This document shows, piece by piece, positions 1 through 7,252 of a stretch of DNA of 64,000 nucleotides. The DNA comes from an uncultured Paracoccaceae bacterium. Its GTDB lineage: Bacteria > Pseudomonadota > Alphaproteobacteria > Rhodobacterales > Rhodobacteraceae. How positions within the stretch are numbered: the stretch's first letter is position 1; every line of letters begins with the position of its first letter. The notes under the pieces were generated by a model. That model ran no database searches. It was given only the letters and a program-made list of their open reading frames with translations, and was not told the DNA's origin. The position numbers were made by a program, and so were the translations under genes. Location of the stretch: the NCBI GenBank assembly GCA_947499715.1, contig CANMPL010000004.1:396638-460637 (forward strand), in the 5' to 3' direction.

Positions 1-511
1 AGACGGCGCCGGGCAGGGCGGTTTCGCGAAAGACCTCTTCGCCCGTGGTCACGGCCGCCAGCGCCCGCGTGGTCGGCACGCCCATGGCATGCATCGCCTC
101 CGAGATCAGGTATTCGCGCAGGACCGGCCCCAGCCAGGATCGCCCGTCACCACTCCGCGAATAGGGGGTGCGGCCGGATCCCTTCAGCTGAATATCGCGG
201 CGGATCCCATCAGTGCCGATCACCTCACCCAGCAAAATCGCCCGACCATCGCCAAGCTGGGGGTTCCAATGGCCAAATTGGTGGGCGGCGTAAAGCTGGG
301 CCACAGGCGTGGACCCTTCGGCCGTTGTGTTGCCTGCAAAAACAGCCAGGCTATCGTCGCCACCGAACCAAGCGTCCTCAATCCCCAGCTCTGCCGCCAG
401 CGCATCATTACGTGCAATCCAGCCAGGGTCTTTGACCGGTGTTGGCGGCAGTGCGCTGAACATTTGCGCGGGCAGGCGCGCAAAGCTGTTGTCAAAAGGG
501 ATCGCAGTCAC
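1..511 (-). CDS. selO: Protein adenylyltransferase SelO, N-terminal part (cut by window edge)
   Basis: SelO/YdiU proteins are pseudokinase-fold enzymes that transfer AMP from ATP to protein side chains. About 170 N-terminal residues are visible of a family length near 470-490; the C-terminus lies off the left edge. The visible part holds the SelO signature [14 protein letters not shown] and the neighbouring stretch with [18 protein letters not shown], both typical of the family. I chose the GTG at 511-509, giving [14 protein letters not shown], because it overlaps the upstream acetyltransferase stop as GTGA. The frame that begins with an ATG in this interval gives a low-complexity protein without family features. 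The gene is last in a minus-strand chain after the nucleoside hydrolase and GNAT genes. Family identity is seen directly; the target proteins are unknown. Confidence 0.88.
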   Translation of the reverse strand, partial: MTAIPFDNSFARLPAQMFSALPPTPVKDPGWIARNDALAAELGIEDAWFGGDDSLAVFAGNTTAEGSTPVAQLYAAHQFGHWNPQLGDGRAILLGEVIGTDGIRRDIQLKGSGRTPYSRSGDGRSWLGPVLREYLISEAMHAMGVPTTRALAAVTTGEEVFRETALPGAV

Positions 512-957
512 AGCCGATCCGTCAGCAAGGTGACAGGGTCGGCAGTGGTCAATCCGACCTTGCGGCAAAACCGGCCTGCGTCGCTGTCTGGTTCCGTCAT
601 ATGGGCGTGCATCGCTTTCATGCCAGCCTCGCGCAAAGAGACGGCGACGGCATGGACCACCTCTGTCCCGATGCCACGATTGCGGACCGACGGGCGGATG
701 AAGACCTCTGCCAACCAGCCGACCATGCCACCCAGTGGCACGGACCAGCCGAACGTGACCATTACATAGCCAAGGGGTGCGCGTTGCGGACCGATCAACC
801 AGATGGCGCCAAGCGGCGAGCCATCAACCAGCGGGTCCACCACTGCCGCGCGGTGGGCCTCGTCATAAGGATGACCAGCCTCTTGGTGATAGCGTCCCAT
901 CAGGTCCGCCACACGAGCGGCATCAGCGGGCCCTGCAAGGGTCAGTGCTGTGGTCAT
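508..957 (-). CDS. GNAT family N-acetyltransferase
   Basis: This 149-residue protein has the GNAT fold pattern: a central V-x-x-x-(V/I)-R-(P)-x-x-R-x-x-G-I-G-T-x-(V/L) acetyl-CoA loop ([21 protein letters not shown]) followed by a helix and a C-terminal strand with the FCRKVGLT segment. GNAT enzymes move acetyl groups from acetyl-CoA to an amine; the acceptor cannot be read here. A longer reading frame extends to 1056, but the ATG at 957 overlaps the upstream nucleoside hydrolase stop (ATGA), so I use that start. The 3' end overlaps the GTG of selO by four bases. Three genes in tight overlap imply one transcript and translational coupling. Confidence 0.85.
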   Translation of the reverse strand: MTTALTLAGPADAARVADLMGRYHQEAGHPYDEAHRAAVVDPLVDGSPLGAIWLIGPQRAPLGYVMVTFGWSVPLGGMVGWLAEVFIRPSVRNRGIGTEVVHAVAVSLREAGMKAMHAHMTEPDSDAGRFCRKVGLTTADPVTLLTDRL

Positions 958-1895
958 AGTCGCGCCAGCCGTTCGGCCAGCAGCGCAAAGAACCCTTCCG
1001 CATCCATGTCGCCCATGAACAGCGCGTTGGCGGGGCGGTTGGTCACCCGCCACCAATCCGCAACGGTCATGCCAAGGGTCAGCTCTGACGACGTCTCAAT
1101 CTCGACGTTGACGTGCCTGCCGCTGAACAGCTCTGGCCTGATCAGATAGGCGATCACGCAGGGATCATGCAGTGGCGCGCCTTCGGATCCGTATTTTTCC
1201 TTGTCGAAGCGTTCAAAGAAATCCGTCCAAGCGGCGACCATCTCGCCGACCTTGGTGCCCATTGCGCGAAACGCATCAACGCGAGGGCGGGTGGTCAGGG
1301 CCTTGTGCGTCACATCCAGCGGCATCACCACAATCGGGACACCTGCGTCAAACACGATCTTGGCAGCTTCGGGATCCACGTAGATATTGAACTCTGCCGC
1401 CGGCGTGATGTTGCCCACCTCAAAATAGGCGCCTCCCATCAGCACGATTTCCTGCACCTTTTCAACCAGTTCCGGCGCGCGCTGAAAGGCCAGAGCGATA
1501 TTCGTGAGCGGCCCGAGTGGGCAAAGCGTGACCGTGCCAGCAGGCTCTGCCCGCAGCGTTTCAATGATGAAATCGACACCATGCTGGTCCTGCAAAGGCA
1601 TTGTCGGGTCGGCCATCTGCGGGCCATCAAGACCGGTTTTGCCATGCACATGCTCTGCCGTAACCAGTGTCCGGGTCAACGGCTTGTCACAGCCCGCAAA
1701 AACGCGGGTTTCGGGCCGTCCGGCCAGTTCGCAGACGATCCGGGCGTTCTTTTCGGTCAAGGCCAGCGGGACGTTCCCAGCCACGGCTGTGATGCCCAAA
1801 ACCTCAACCTCTTCTGGAGAGGCGAGCGCCAACAGGATCGCGACCGCGTCGTCTTGGCCGGGGTCGGTGTCGATGATGATTTTGCGGGGGGCCAT
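954..1895 (-). CDS. Inosine-uridine-preferring nucleoside hydrolase
   Basis: Nucleoside N-ribohydrolases cleave ribonucleosides to base and ribose for salvage or catabolism. This 313-residue protein has the family hallmark DTDPGQDDA at residues 9-17, which binds calcium and the ribose hydroxyls. It also has the MGGAYFEVGNITPAAEFNIYVDPEAA segment in mid-protein and the late HDP motif (LHDPCVIAYL) that supplies another calcium ligand. Length matches the family. A clear AAGGAG ribosome site precedes the ATG at 1895. The 3' end overlaps the GNAT gene by four bases. Base specificity is not readable from sequence. Confidence 0.92.
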   Translation of the reverse strand: MAPRKIIIDTDPGQDDAVAILLALASPEEVEVLGITAVAGNVPLALTEKNARIVCELAGRPETRVFAGCDKPLTRTLVTAEHVHGKTGLDGPQMADPTMPLQDQHGVDFIIETLRAEPAGTVTLCPLGPLTNIALAFQRAPELVEKVQEIVLMGGAYFEVGNITPAAEFNIYVDPEAAKIVFDAGVPIVVMPLDVTHKALTTRPRVDAFRAMGTKVGEMVAAWTDFFERFDKEKYGSEGAPLHDPCVIAYLIRPELFSGRHVNVEIETSSELTLGMTVADWWRVTNRPANALFMGDMDAEGFFALLAERLARL

Positions 1896-1952
1896 GGATG
1901 CTCCTTGATATTCGGCCGCAGTCTGTCTGTCGCGGGGCCGAAGGGCAAGGGG

Positions 1953-2162
1953 TCAGACGCGGCCCTCAGCCAGCAAGCGCTGATACAGTGCGTTACAGGC
2001 CGGATGGTTCTGTTCGAGCGCGAAGATATAGGCGTGCGTCAGATAAAAACAGGCCGCGTCCACATCATTGGCCTGATCCGCGGCCTGTGCGTAAAGATCG
2101 ACCAAACCCCAATGATCGCCCGCAGCATGAGCGGCCAGTAACTGCGCATCAAGCGGCTTCAT
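1953..2162 (-). CDS. Small conserved-type protein coupled to the Rieske oxygenase
   Basis: This 69-residue acidic, alanine-rich protein begins MKPLDAQLLAAHAAGDHWGL and looks fully helical, resembling a single TPR-like helical pair. I do not recognise a named family. Its ATG overlaps the stop of the Rieske oxygenase gene by one base (TGATG), so it is probably translated with it. An upstream in-frame ATG at 2219 would lie inside the oxygenase gene and is unlikely. A helper or regulatory subunit for the oxygenase is possible, but that is inferred from position only. Confidence 0.65.
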   Translation of the reverse strand: MKPLDAQLLAAHAAGDHWGLVDLYAQAADQANDVDAACFYLTHAYIFALEQNHPACNALYQRLLAEGRV

Positions 2163-3319
2163 CAGGCCGATTTGGCGCGGTGGGCTTCGATTTGACTGGC
2201 AATCCAATCGTGAAAACAATGGGTGGCGTTATCCATCGCAGGGCTAAAGCGCCCACCATCAAACTCTGTCGCAAAGCGACCGGCCTGAAGGCCTTCGACA
2301 GCCCAGATATCTTCGTCAAAAACAACCTTCCATCGCGCGGCATTCTCGACCCGCAGGGCGGCATCGGTTTTGTCGCTGGCATAGAACAGATGGATCTGTT
2401 CGGTCGTCCAGGAAAGCGCATTGGGTTGCAGCACGATTGAGAAACAATGCTCGCGCTGCGCACCCAAAAGGACATTGGGATAGACGACGATATATTCCGC
2501 ACCCTCGTTCCAGAATTCATCAAGCCCGGCGAAGTCCGGAAAAACGGTGCCGTCTTCGGCCTTGATTTGCTGATAGGCGGTAACACCCTGACCAGAGTAG
2601 CGGCCGAGTTCTGCGATGTTGTAATGATCCTCAAGCCGGGAATAGCTGTTCAGGCCGGGGTGAACCCATGGCAGATGATAGCTTTCGCAAAAATTCTCGA
2701 CGGCGAGTTTCCAATTCGATTTGACCCGCAATGTCAGATGGCTTTCCGGGCCGCCGGGATACATCGGTTGATCGAAGTCTTTCCATCTTTCCAAAAGACC
2801 GGCGTGGACTTCTTCAAATGGGGCGGCTTGGCCGTCGATGTTGATAAAGACCGTATTGAACCAGATGTGGCTGCGCACTTCGATCAGGCCAAGGTCCTCT
2901 TTCACGATGGCGTCGTGGGTGTTGTGGCCGGGGCCGCCGACATGGGGGGTGCTGACCAATTTGCCTGCCGTGGAATAGCACCATGAATGGTAGGGACAGC
3001 GGATCGCGCCTTCGATCTTGCGCGGCTCTGAGACGAGGATCATGCCGCGATGGCGGCAGATGTTTTGGAACACCCGAACGTCGCCCGATTTGTCGCGGAT
3101 CAACAAAAGCGGGATGCCCAGAAATTCAATCGGTTTGGCGTCCCCCGGTTCCGGCACCTCGCTTGTGACGGCAAGCCCGGCCCAATTGGCAAAAAGGACG
3201 GCGTGCTTTTCCTCTTCAAAAACAACAGGATCCACGTAGTGCGCATTCGGGAGGCCTTGGGCGGTCGCCACGTCGCGCCGCACAACGGAGAGATCGGACG
3301 GGGGCAGGTCTTTGGCCAT
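2162..3319 (-). CDS. Rieske non-heme iron oxygenase, alpha subunit (GbcA / quaternary-amine type)
   Basis: This 385-residue terminal oxygenase has an N-terminal Rieske [2Fe-2S] site, CRHRG...CPYHSW at about residues 88-112, giving two Cys and two His ligands. The catalytic mononuclear iron motif is NFCESYHLPWVHP, with an acidic residue before H-x4-H, and a late Asp lies in FDEDIWAVEGLQ. Oxygenases of this shape include glycine betaine, carnitine and proline betaine demethylases as well as aromatic dioxygenases. No reductase gene lies beside it. The window also encodes two dimethylglycine-dehydrogenase-like proteins, so a quaternary-amine substrate is plausible, but this is inference. Start is the ATG at 3319. 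Confidence 0.85.
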   Translation of the reverse strand: MAKDLPPSDLSVVRRDVATAQGLPNAHYVDPVVFEEEKHAVLFANWAGLAVTSEVPEPGDAKPIEFLGIPLLLIRDKSGDVRVFQNICRHRGMILVSEPRKIEGAIRCPYHSWCYSTAGKLVSTPHVGGPGHNTHDAIVKEDLGLIEVRSHIWFNTVFINIDGQAAPFEEVHAGLLERWKDFDQPMYPGGPESHLTLRVKSNWKLAVENFCESYHLPWVHPGLNSYSRLEDHYNIAELGRYSGQGVTAYQQIKAEDGTVFPDFAGLDEFWNEGAEYIVVYPNVLLGAQREHCFSIVLQPNALSWTTEQIHLFYASDKTDAALRVENAARWKVVFDEDIWAVEGLQAGRFATEFDGGRFSPAMDNATHCFHDWIASQIEAHRAKSA

Positions 3320-3648
3320 TTTGCGGGTCCTTCTGTCGGCTTAATGGAATCAGGCTAGCAGATTTGCGCCCCACTGTGATTGCGCGTTGACGACTTGGGC
3401 CTTTCTGCCAGCGACGCTTTGGGCGGCGCGTCGCCCAATTGGCGATGCCGGATCGGTCAAGAATTGCCGGTCGTGCGAGGTTGCGACCAACCCGGCGCGC
3501 TATGGCCGAAGCGGCGCGTCCAATCCGGCATCGGCCTGCCGAAATCGCGGGGGGCTGTCGTGGGTTATGGCGGGTCCGATGCGCTGATCTCATGTTGGCC
3601 GCAGCACCGACACAACGTCTGGTGCGATGTCCAAAGGAGAAATCCAAC
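3320..3648. other. Intergenic stretch with no supported gene
   Basis: About 330 bases lie between the divergent Rieske oxygenase and EF-hand genes. Open frames cross it in several phases, but they translate to arginine-rich, low-complexity protein with no start signal or family resemblance. It presumably carries both promoters. A good ribosome site (AAAGGAGA, about 3633-3640) precedes the EF-hand gene. I see no convincing operator, repeat or RNA gene. Confidence 0.6.
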
Positions 3649-3897
3649 ATGACTGCCAAGACAATCCTGACCCTCCCCGTAGCCTTTGTTTTCATGGCCG
3701 GAACAGCCGTGGCGCAAGATGCGGCGATCGATGTGAATGCCGACGGTATGTACAGTTTCCCAGAGCTTCAGGCCGCGATGCCTGACATGACCGAAGACGA
3801 ATTCACCGCGATTGACGTCTCGGGCGATGGCCTGCTTGACGTGGATGAAATCGCCGCCGCAACAGAAGCAGGCATTCTGCCTGCCATGGACGGCTGA
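3649..3897 (+). CDS. Secreted small EF-hand calcium-binding protein
   Basis: This 82-residue protein has a signal peptide of about 22 residues ending ...TAVAQDA, so it is likely periplasmic. The mature part has two EF-hand loops: DVNADGMYSFPE (acidic residues at loop positions 1, 3, 5 and 12) and DVSGDGLLDVDE. Small two-loop calsensin-like proteins of this kind are common in alphaproteobacteria and have no assigned role. A longer frame starts at 3439, but the ATG at 3649 has the strong ribosome site and begins the signal peptide. It is monocistronic, facing the convergent ilvN end. Confidence 0.85.
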   Translation: MTAKTILTLPVAFVFMAGTAVAQDAAIDVNADGMYSFPELQAAMPDMTEDEFTAIDVSGDGLLDVDEIAAATEAGILPAMDG

Positions 3898-3974
3898 TCG
3901 GGCCTATGTAGCTGATCGGCCCAGGCCCTTTGCGTGTCGCCCCAATCGCACGTTTAGGGCCGTCAAAAAGCCAA

Positions 3975-4001
3975 CTGCCCGGCGGCCTCCCAGCCGGGCA
4001 G
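3975..4001 (-). terminator. Rho-independent terminator of the ilv operon
   Basis: CTGCCCGGC and GCCGGGCAG form a perfect 9-bp stem with a 9-base loop. On the minus strand the stem is followed by TTGGCTTTTTG, a T-rich tail. It lies about 20 bases after the ilvN stop, so it ends the ilv transcript. It could also stop read-through from the convergent EF-hand gene, though the tail on that side is weaker. Confidence 0.75.
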
Positions 4002-4021
4002 CTGCGCTGATTTATCGCGAC

Positions 4022-4585
4022 TTATTCCGCCCCGCGTGACAGCGCTGCGACCCCTGTACGCGCAACCTCTTGCAGGCCTAAAGGGCGCATCAATTCAGCG
4101 AATGCGTCAATCTTTTCGGGCGTGCCCGTGATCTCAAAAATAAACGATTCCAAGGTGCTATCGACCACATTGGCGCGGAAAATATCGGCCAGACGGATCG
4201 CTTCGATCCGATGATCACCTTTGCCCGCCACCTTCAAAAGTGCCAGTTCACGTTCAACAGATGCGCCCTCCACAGTCAGGTCATGAACCTCGTGCACAGG
4301 CACGATCCGACCCAGTTGCGCCTTGATCTGGGTGATCACCTGCGGCGTGCCAGAAGTGACGATGGTGATGCGGGACAAATGACCTGTGTGATCGATCTCG
4401 GCCACGGTCAGGCTTTCGATGTTATAGCCACGGCCCGAGAATAACCCGATGACCCTTGCTAGAACTCCGGGTTCGTTTTCGACGATGACGGCCAGTGTGT
4501 GACGCTCTACCTCGTCCCCGAATGTCGACCGGAGGTCATAGGCGGAGTGGCTGGTGGAGCCTTTTTTGATCTTGAGCGGTGACAT
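4022..4585 (-). CDS. ilvN: Acetolactate synthase small (regulatory) subunit
   Basis: This 187-residue protein is the valine-sensing partner of the acetolactate synthase catalytic subunit, the first shared enzyme of valine, leucine and isoleucine synthesis. The N-terminal ACT domain is plain (HTLAVIVENEPGVLARVIGLFSGRGYNIESLTV, from about residue 28), followed by the C-terminal domain with LADIFRANVVD and the end motif characteristic of IlvN/IlvH. Length is slightly above the enterobacterial form because of a 25-residue N-terminal extension. It is separated from ilvB by an unrelated gene, and its upstream region carries a periodic repeat. Confidence 0.96.
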   Translation of the reverse strand: MSPLKIKKGSTSHSAYDLRSTFGDEVERHTLAVIVENEPGVLARVIGLFSGRGYNIESLTVAEIDHTGHLSRITIVTSGTPQVITQIKAQLGRIVPVHEVHDLTVEGASVERELALLKVAGKGDHRIEAIRLADIFRANVVDSTLESFIFEITGTPEKIDAFAELMRPLGLQEVARTGVAALSRGAE

Positions 4586-4618
4586 TTATTTCGTCCCTTT
4601 ATTTTGTCTCAAACGGGT

Positions 4619-4672
4619 ATGCACAAGTAATGCACAACCCATGCACAAAGCATGCACAAACCGTATGCATAA
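4619..4672. repeat. Five copies of ATGCACAA at an 11-base period, upstream of ilvN
   Basis: The octamer ATGCACAA begins at 4619, 4630, 4641 and 4652, exactly 11 bases apart, and a variant ATGCATAA begins at 4665. Spacing of about one helical turn puts all copies on one face of the DNA, as in arrays of protein-binding sites. On the minus (ilvN) strand the unit reads TTGTGCAT. The block lies 34-87 bases before the ilvN start and 43 bases after the end of the preceding gene, so it is intergenic. The function is unknown. Confidence 0.85.
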
Positions 4673-4714
4673 GAGTCCTAACTTGCGTTAACCGTGCGGT
4701 GGGTGCCCCAATCG

Positions 4715-5191
4715 TCATAGATGGAATTTCCCTTCTGGTTGGAAGCCATTTGCTTCGATCGTTGGTAACGCTGCAAGCTCCACCCTTTCACCTTTTCTGA
4801 TGTAAACATCATGGAGCCCTTTTTTGTCTTGGCCTTGCAGATAAGCTGACTTCTTTCTCTCCAACCAACCACTAACACAGACGCCCACAAACTTAGGATA
4901 GTGCTTTGATTTCGAAAGCGGCCTTGAGGCTTTATATTGCTCTTCGTTGTTCGTACTCGAATTCCCGCGAGGATGCTCGGACAAGTCATATCTCCACCAA
5001 ACAGAAATTCGTAATTCACCAAAACCGATATTGTGCCAGTTCACTACAGATGGTTCTCCAAAGATTCGAACGAACGCATGACCGGATTCTTCCGGATTTC
5101 TTCCATCGTCACCGTCAAAATCGAGCGAAATCAGTTTACGCTCCAAGAGTTCGTTTACTCCCGCCACCAACAACTTCCTTAAATCGTTCAT
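4715..5191 (-). CDS. Uncharacterised protein inserted between ilvB and ilvN
   Basis: This 158-residue protein begins MNDLRKLLVAGVNELLERKLISLDFDGDDG and matches no family I recognise. It is mixed alpha/beta, soluble, and rich in aromatic residues (WHNIGFGELRISVWWRYDL). Counting 4741-5160 by hand gives about 46% GC, well below the flanking ilv genes, which suggests acquisition by transfer. It starts 10 bases after the ilvB stop, so it is transcribed with the ilv genes. An alternative upstream ATG at 5224 lies inside ilvB and was not used. Confidence 0.65.
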   Translation of the reverse strand: MNDLRKLLVAGVNELLERKLISLDFDGDDGRNPEESGHAFVRIFGEPSVVNWHNIGFGELRISVWWRYDLSEHPRGNSSTNNEEQYKASRPLSKSKHYPKFVGVCVSGWLERKKSAYLQGQDKKGLHDVYIRKGERVELAALPTIEANGFQPEGKFHL

Positions 5192-5201
5192 CGGATGTGT
5201 C

Positions 5202-6956
5202 CTAGACCAAAGCCCCACCGGCACCCTGAATTGCGTTCGCGGTGTCGGCGTTTTCGCCCAAAAGCATTTCGTTGTGCGGTTTGCCTGATGGGATCATCGG
5301 GAAGCAGTTTTCGTGCTTTTCCACCAGACAGTCGAAGACAACCGGGCCGTCGTGGTTGATCATTTCCATGATCGCGTCGTCCAGATCGGCGGGGTCGGAA
5401 CACAGGATGCCTTTGGCACCAAATGCGTCGGCGAGCTTGACGAAGTCGGGCAGGGCTTCGGACCATGATTGGCTATAGCGTTCGCCGTGCAGCAGTTCCT
5501 GCCACTGGCGGACCATGCCGAGGCGTTCGTTGTTGAGGATGAATTGTTTAACGGGGAGTTGGTACTGCATTGCGGTGCCAAGCTCTTGCATGTTCATCAG
5601 CCATGACGCTTCACCGGCGACGTTGATGACCAGCGCATCGCGGTGCGCCATTTGTACGCCGATGGAGGCAGGGAAGCCGTAACCCATGGTGCCAAGGCCA
5701 CCGGAGGTCATCCAGCGGTTAGGGTCTTCGAACCCCAGATATTGCGCGGCCCACATCTGGTGCTGGCCCACTTCGGTGGTGATGTAGCGGTCGTGGCCTT
5801 TGGTCAGTTCCTCAAGCCGAGTGAGGGCGTGTTGTGGGCGGATGGTTTTGCCTTCTTGTTTGAAGGCAAGGCAGTCCACTTTGCGCCATTCGTTGATCTG
5901 CCCCCACCATTTGGCCAGACCTTCCTTGTTGGTTTTGCGGCCTCGGGATTTCCAGACGTTCAGCAGATCCTCGAGCACATGGGCGCAGTCGCCAAGGATC
6001 GGCATGTCGACGTGGATGACCTTGTTGATCGAAGAGGCGTCGATGTCGATGTGGGCCTTTTTCGACTTTGGGCTGAAGGCGTCGATGCGGCCCGTGATGC
6101 GGTCGTCAAAACGGGCACCGATGTTGATCATCAGGTCACAGTCGTGCATCGCCATGTTCGCTTCGTAAAGGCCATGCATCCCAAGCATGCCGATCCAGTT
6201 CTCACCCGAGGCGGGATAGCAGCCCAGACCCATCAGGGTTGAGGTGATGGGAAAGTTGGTCGCCGCCACAAGTTCACGCAACAACTGCGTGGCGGCAGGG
6301 CCAGAGTTGATGACGCCACCACCGGTGTAGAACACCGGGCGCTTGGCCTTTTCCATCGCGGCGGCCAATTCGGTGATCATGTCGATGTCGCCTTTCACCT
6401 GCGGGGCGTAGTGCGATTTGCGCTTCGCCTTTTCGGTGTAGGTGCCATTGGCGAATTGCACGTCCTTGGGGATATCGATCAGGACCGGGCCGGGGCGGCC
6501 GGATGTGGCGACGTGGAAGGCTTCGTGCAGGACACCGGACAGATTGTCGGTCTCTTTCACCAGCCAGTTGTGTTTGGTGCAGGGACGGGTGATGCCGACG
6601 GTGTCAGCCTCTTGGAACGCGTCAGAGCCGATCATGAAGGTGGGCACCTGACCGGTGAGCACGATGATCGGGATGCTGTCCATCAGCGCATCGGTCAGGC
6701 CGGTCACCGCATTGGTGGCACCGGGGCCAGAGGTCACAAGCGCCACACCCGGCTTGCCGGTGGACCGCGCGTAACCTTCAGCAGCATGAACCGCGCCTTG
6801 TTCGTGGCGGACAAGGATGTGCTGGATGTGGTTTTGCTGAAAGATCTCATCATAGATCGGCAGGACGGCGCCGCCGGGGTATCCAAAGACCGTATCGACA
6901 CCTTGGTCGATCAGGGCCTGCACCACCATTTTCGCACCGGTCATTTGCTTGCTCAT
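5202..6956 (-). CDS. ilvB: Acetolactate synthase large (catalytic) subunit
   Basis: This 584-residue thiamine-diphosphate enzyme condenses two pyruvates to acetolactate, or pyruvate with 2-oxobutyrate to acetohydroxybutyrate. The N-terminal catalytic glutamate lies in VRHEQGAVHAAEGYAR. The central FAD-type domain and the C-terminal ThDP domain (QHQMWAAQYLGF, NNERLGMVRQWQELLHGERYS) are complete. At the usual GDGS diphosphate-binding motif the protein reads GEASWLMN, a variant I associate with the Rhodobacterales. The gene is preceded by a leader peptide and terminator, indicating attenuation control, and followed by the low-GC gene and ilvN. Confidence 0.96.
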   Translation of the reverse strand: MSKQMTGAKMVVQALIDQGVDTVFGYPGGAVLPIYDEIFQQNHIQHILVRHEQGAVHAAEGYARSTGKPGVALVTSGPGATNAVTGLTDALMDSIPIIVLTGQVPTFMIGSDAFQEADTVGITRPCTKHNWLVKETDNLSGVLHEAFHVATSGRPGPVLIDIPKDVQFANGTYTEKAKRKSHYAPQVKGDIDMITELAAAMEKAKRPVFYTGGGVINSGPAATQLLRELVAATNFPITSTLMGLGCYPASGENWIGMLGMHGLYEANMAMHDCDLMINIGARFDDRITGRIDAFSPKSKKAHIDIDASSINKVIHVDMPILGDCAHVLEDLLNVWKSRGRKTNKEGLAKWWGQINEWRKVDCLAFKQEGKTIRPQHALTRLEELTKGHDRYITTEVGQHQMWAAQYLGFEDPNRWMTSGGLGTMGYGFPASIGVQMAHRDALVINVAGEASWLMNMQELGTAMQYQLPVKQFILNNERLGMVRQWQELLHGERYSQSWSEALPDFVKLADAFGAKGILCSDPADLDDAIMEMINHDGPVVFDCLVEKHENCFPMIPSGKPHNEMLLGENADTANAIQGAGGALV

Positions 6957-6984
6957 CTTCTTTGTCCTTTTGAGCGTCAGTCAT

Positions 6985-7010
6985 AAAAAAGCCCCCGAAG
7001 TTTCGGGGGC
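6985..7010 (-). terminator. Attenuator terminator before ilvB
   Basis: On the minus strand GCCCCCGAA and TTCGGGGGC form a GC-rich stem with a two- to four-base loop, directly followed by TTTTTT. It lies between the leader peptide stop and the ilvB start. Its first bases overlap CCCATGCGC (7017-7009), which can instead pair with GCGCATGGG (7052-7044) inside the leader peptide coding region. That gives the expected competing structures of a branched-chain amino acid attenuator. Confidence 0.85.
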
Positions 7011-7036
7011 GCATGGGAACCTGAATGGGTCAACCG

Positions 7037-7084
7037 TTACCGGCCCATGCGCGTCTTTCCTACGACTAGTACAATCTGTGTCAT
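7037..7084 (-). CDS. ilv operon leader peptide
   Basis: A 15-codon frame reads MTQIVLVVGKTRMGR and then TAA. Five of its codons in a row are Ile-Val-Leu-Val-Val, the amino acids made by the operon, the hallmark of a transcription-attenuation leader. Stalling at these codons would leave GCGCATGGG at 7052-7044 free to pair with 7017-7009. A ribosome reaching the stop would mask it and let the terminator at 6985-7010 form. A plausible promoter ends so close upstream that the message may begin at or within a base or two of the AUG. This is read directly from sequence; function is inferred from the well-known family of such leaders. Confidence 0.88.
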   Translation of the reverse strand: MTQIVLVVGKTRMGR

Positions 7085-7091
7085 GAGGCGG

Positions 7092-7120
7092 ACCCTATGC
7101 GGCGGTGCAGCGGGGGTCAA
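7092..7120 (-). promoter_or_regulatory. Candidate ilv promoter
   Basis: On the minus strand TTGACC (7120-7115) is followed by a 17-base spacer and TAGGGT (7097-7092). The transcription start would fall near 7085, immediately before the leader peptide ATG at 7084. The -35 match and spacer length are good; the -10 match is moderate. Confidence 0.6.
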
Positions 7121-7210
7121 CAGTCCGCGTGGAGAAAATGTCGCGTAGAGGCGTTTTTTCGCAACTTTCTTTCTAGGGCTGCGCAAATCTTCTTAACACC
7201 ACTGAAACTG

Positions 7211-7225
7211 CTTGTTGTTAACAAG
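7211..7225. promoter_or_regulatory. Inverted repeat upstream of the H-NOX gene
   Basis: CTTGTT-GTT-AACAAG is a perfect 6+6 inverted repeat 27 bases before the H-NOX start codon. It is suited to a dimeric regulator. Which protein binds is unknown, and a nitric-oxide-responsive factor is only a guess from context. Confidence 0.4.
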
Positions 7226-7252
7226 GGCCAAGCCAACCTTTGGAGACATGAC

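Noticed and set aside
89..769. 226-codon open frame on the plus strand
   Set aside because: It lies opposite selO and the GNAT gene, encodes low-complexity Arg/Pro-rich protein, and has no ribosome site or family match; a shadow of high-GC coding DNA.
3216..3695. Possible gene in the gap between the Rieske and EF-hand genes
   Set aside because: Frames on both strands give Arg-rich sequence with no recognisable motif or start signal.
4619..4672. CRISPR-like direct repeats
   Set aside because: The unit is only 8-11 bases with no spacers of normal length and no cas genes nearby.
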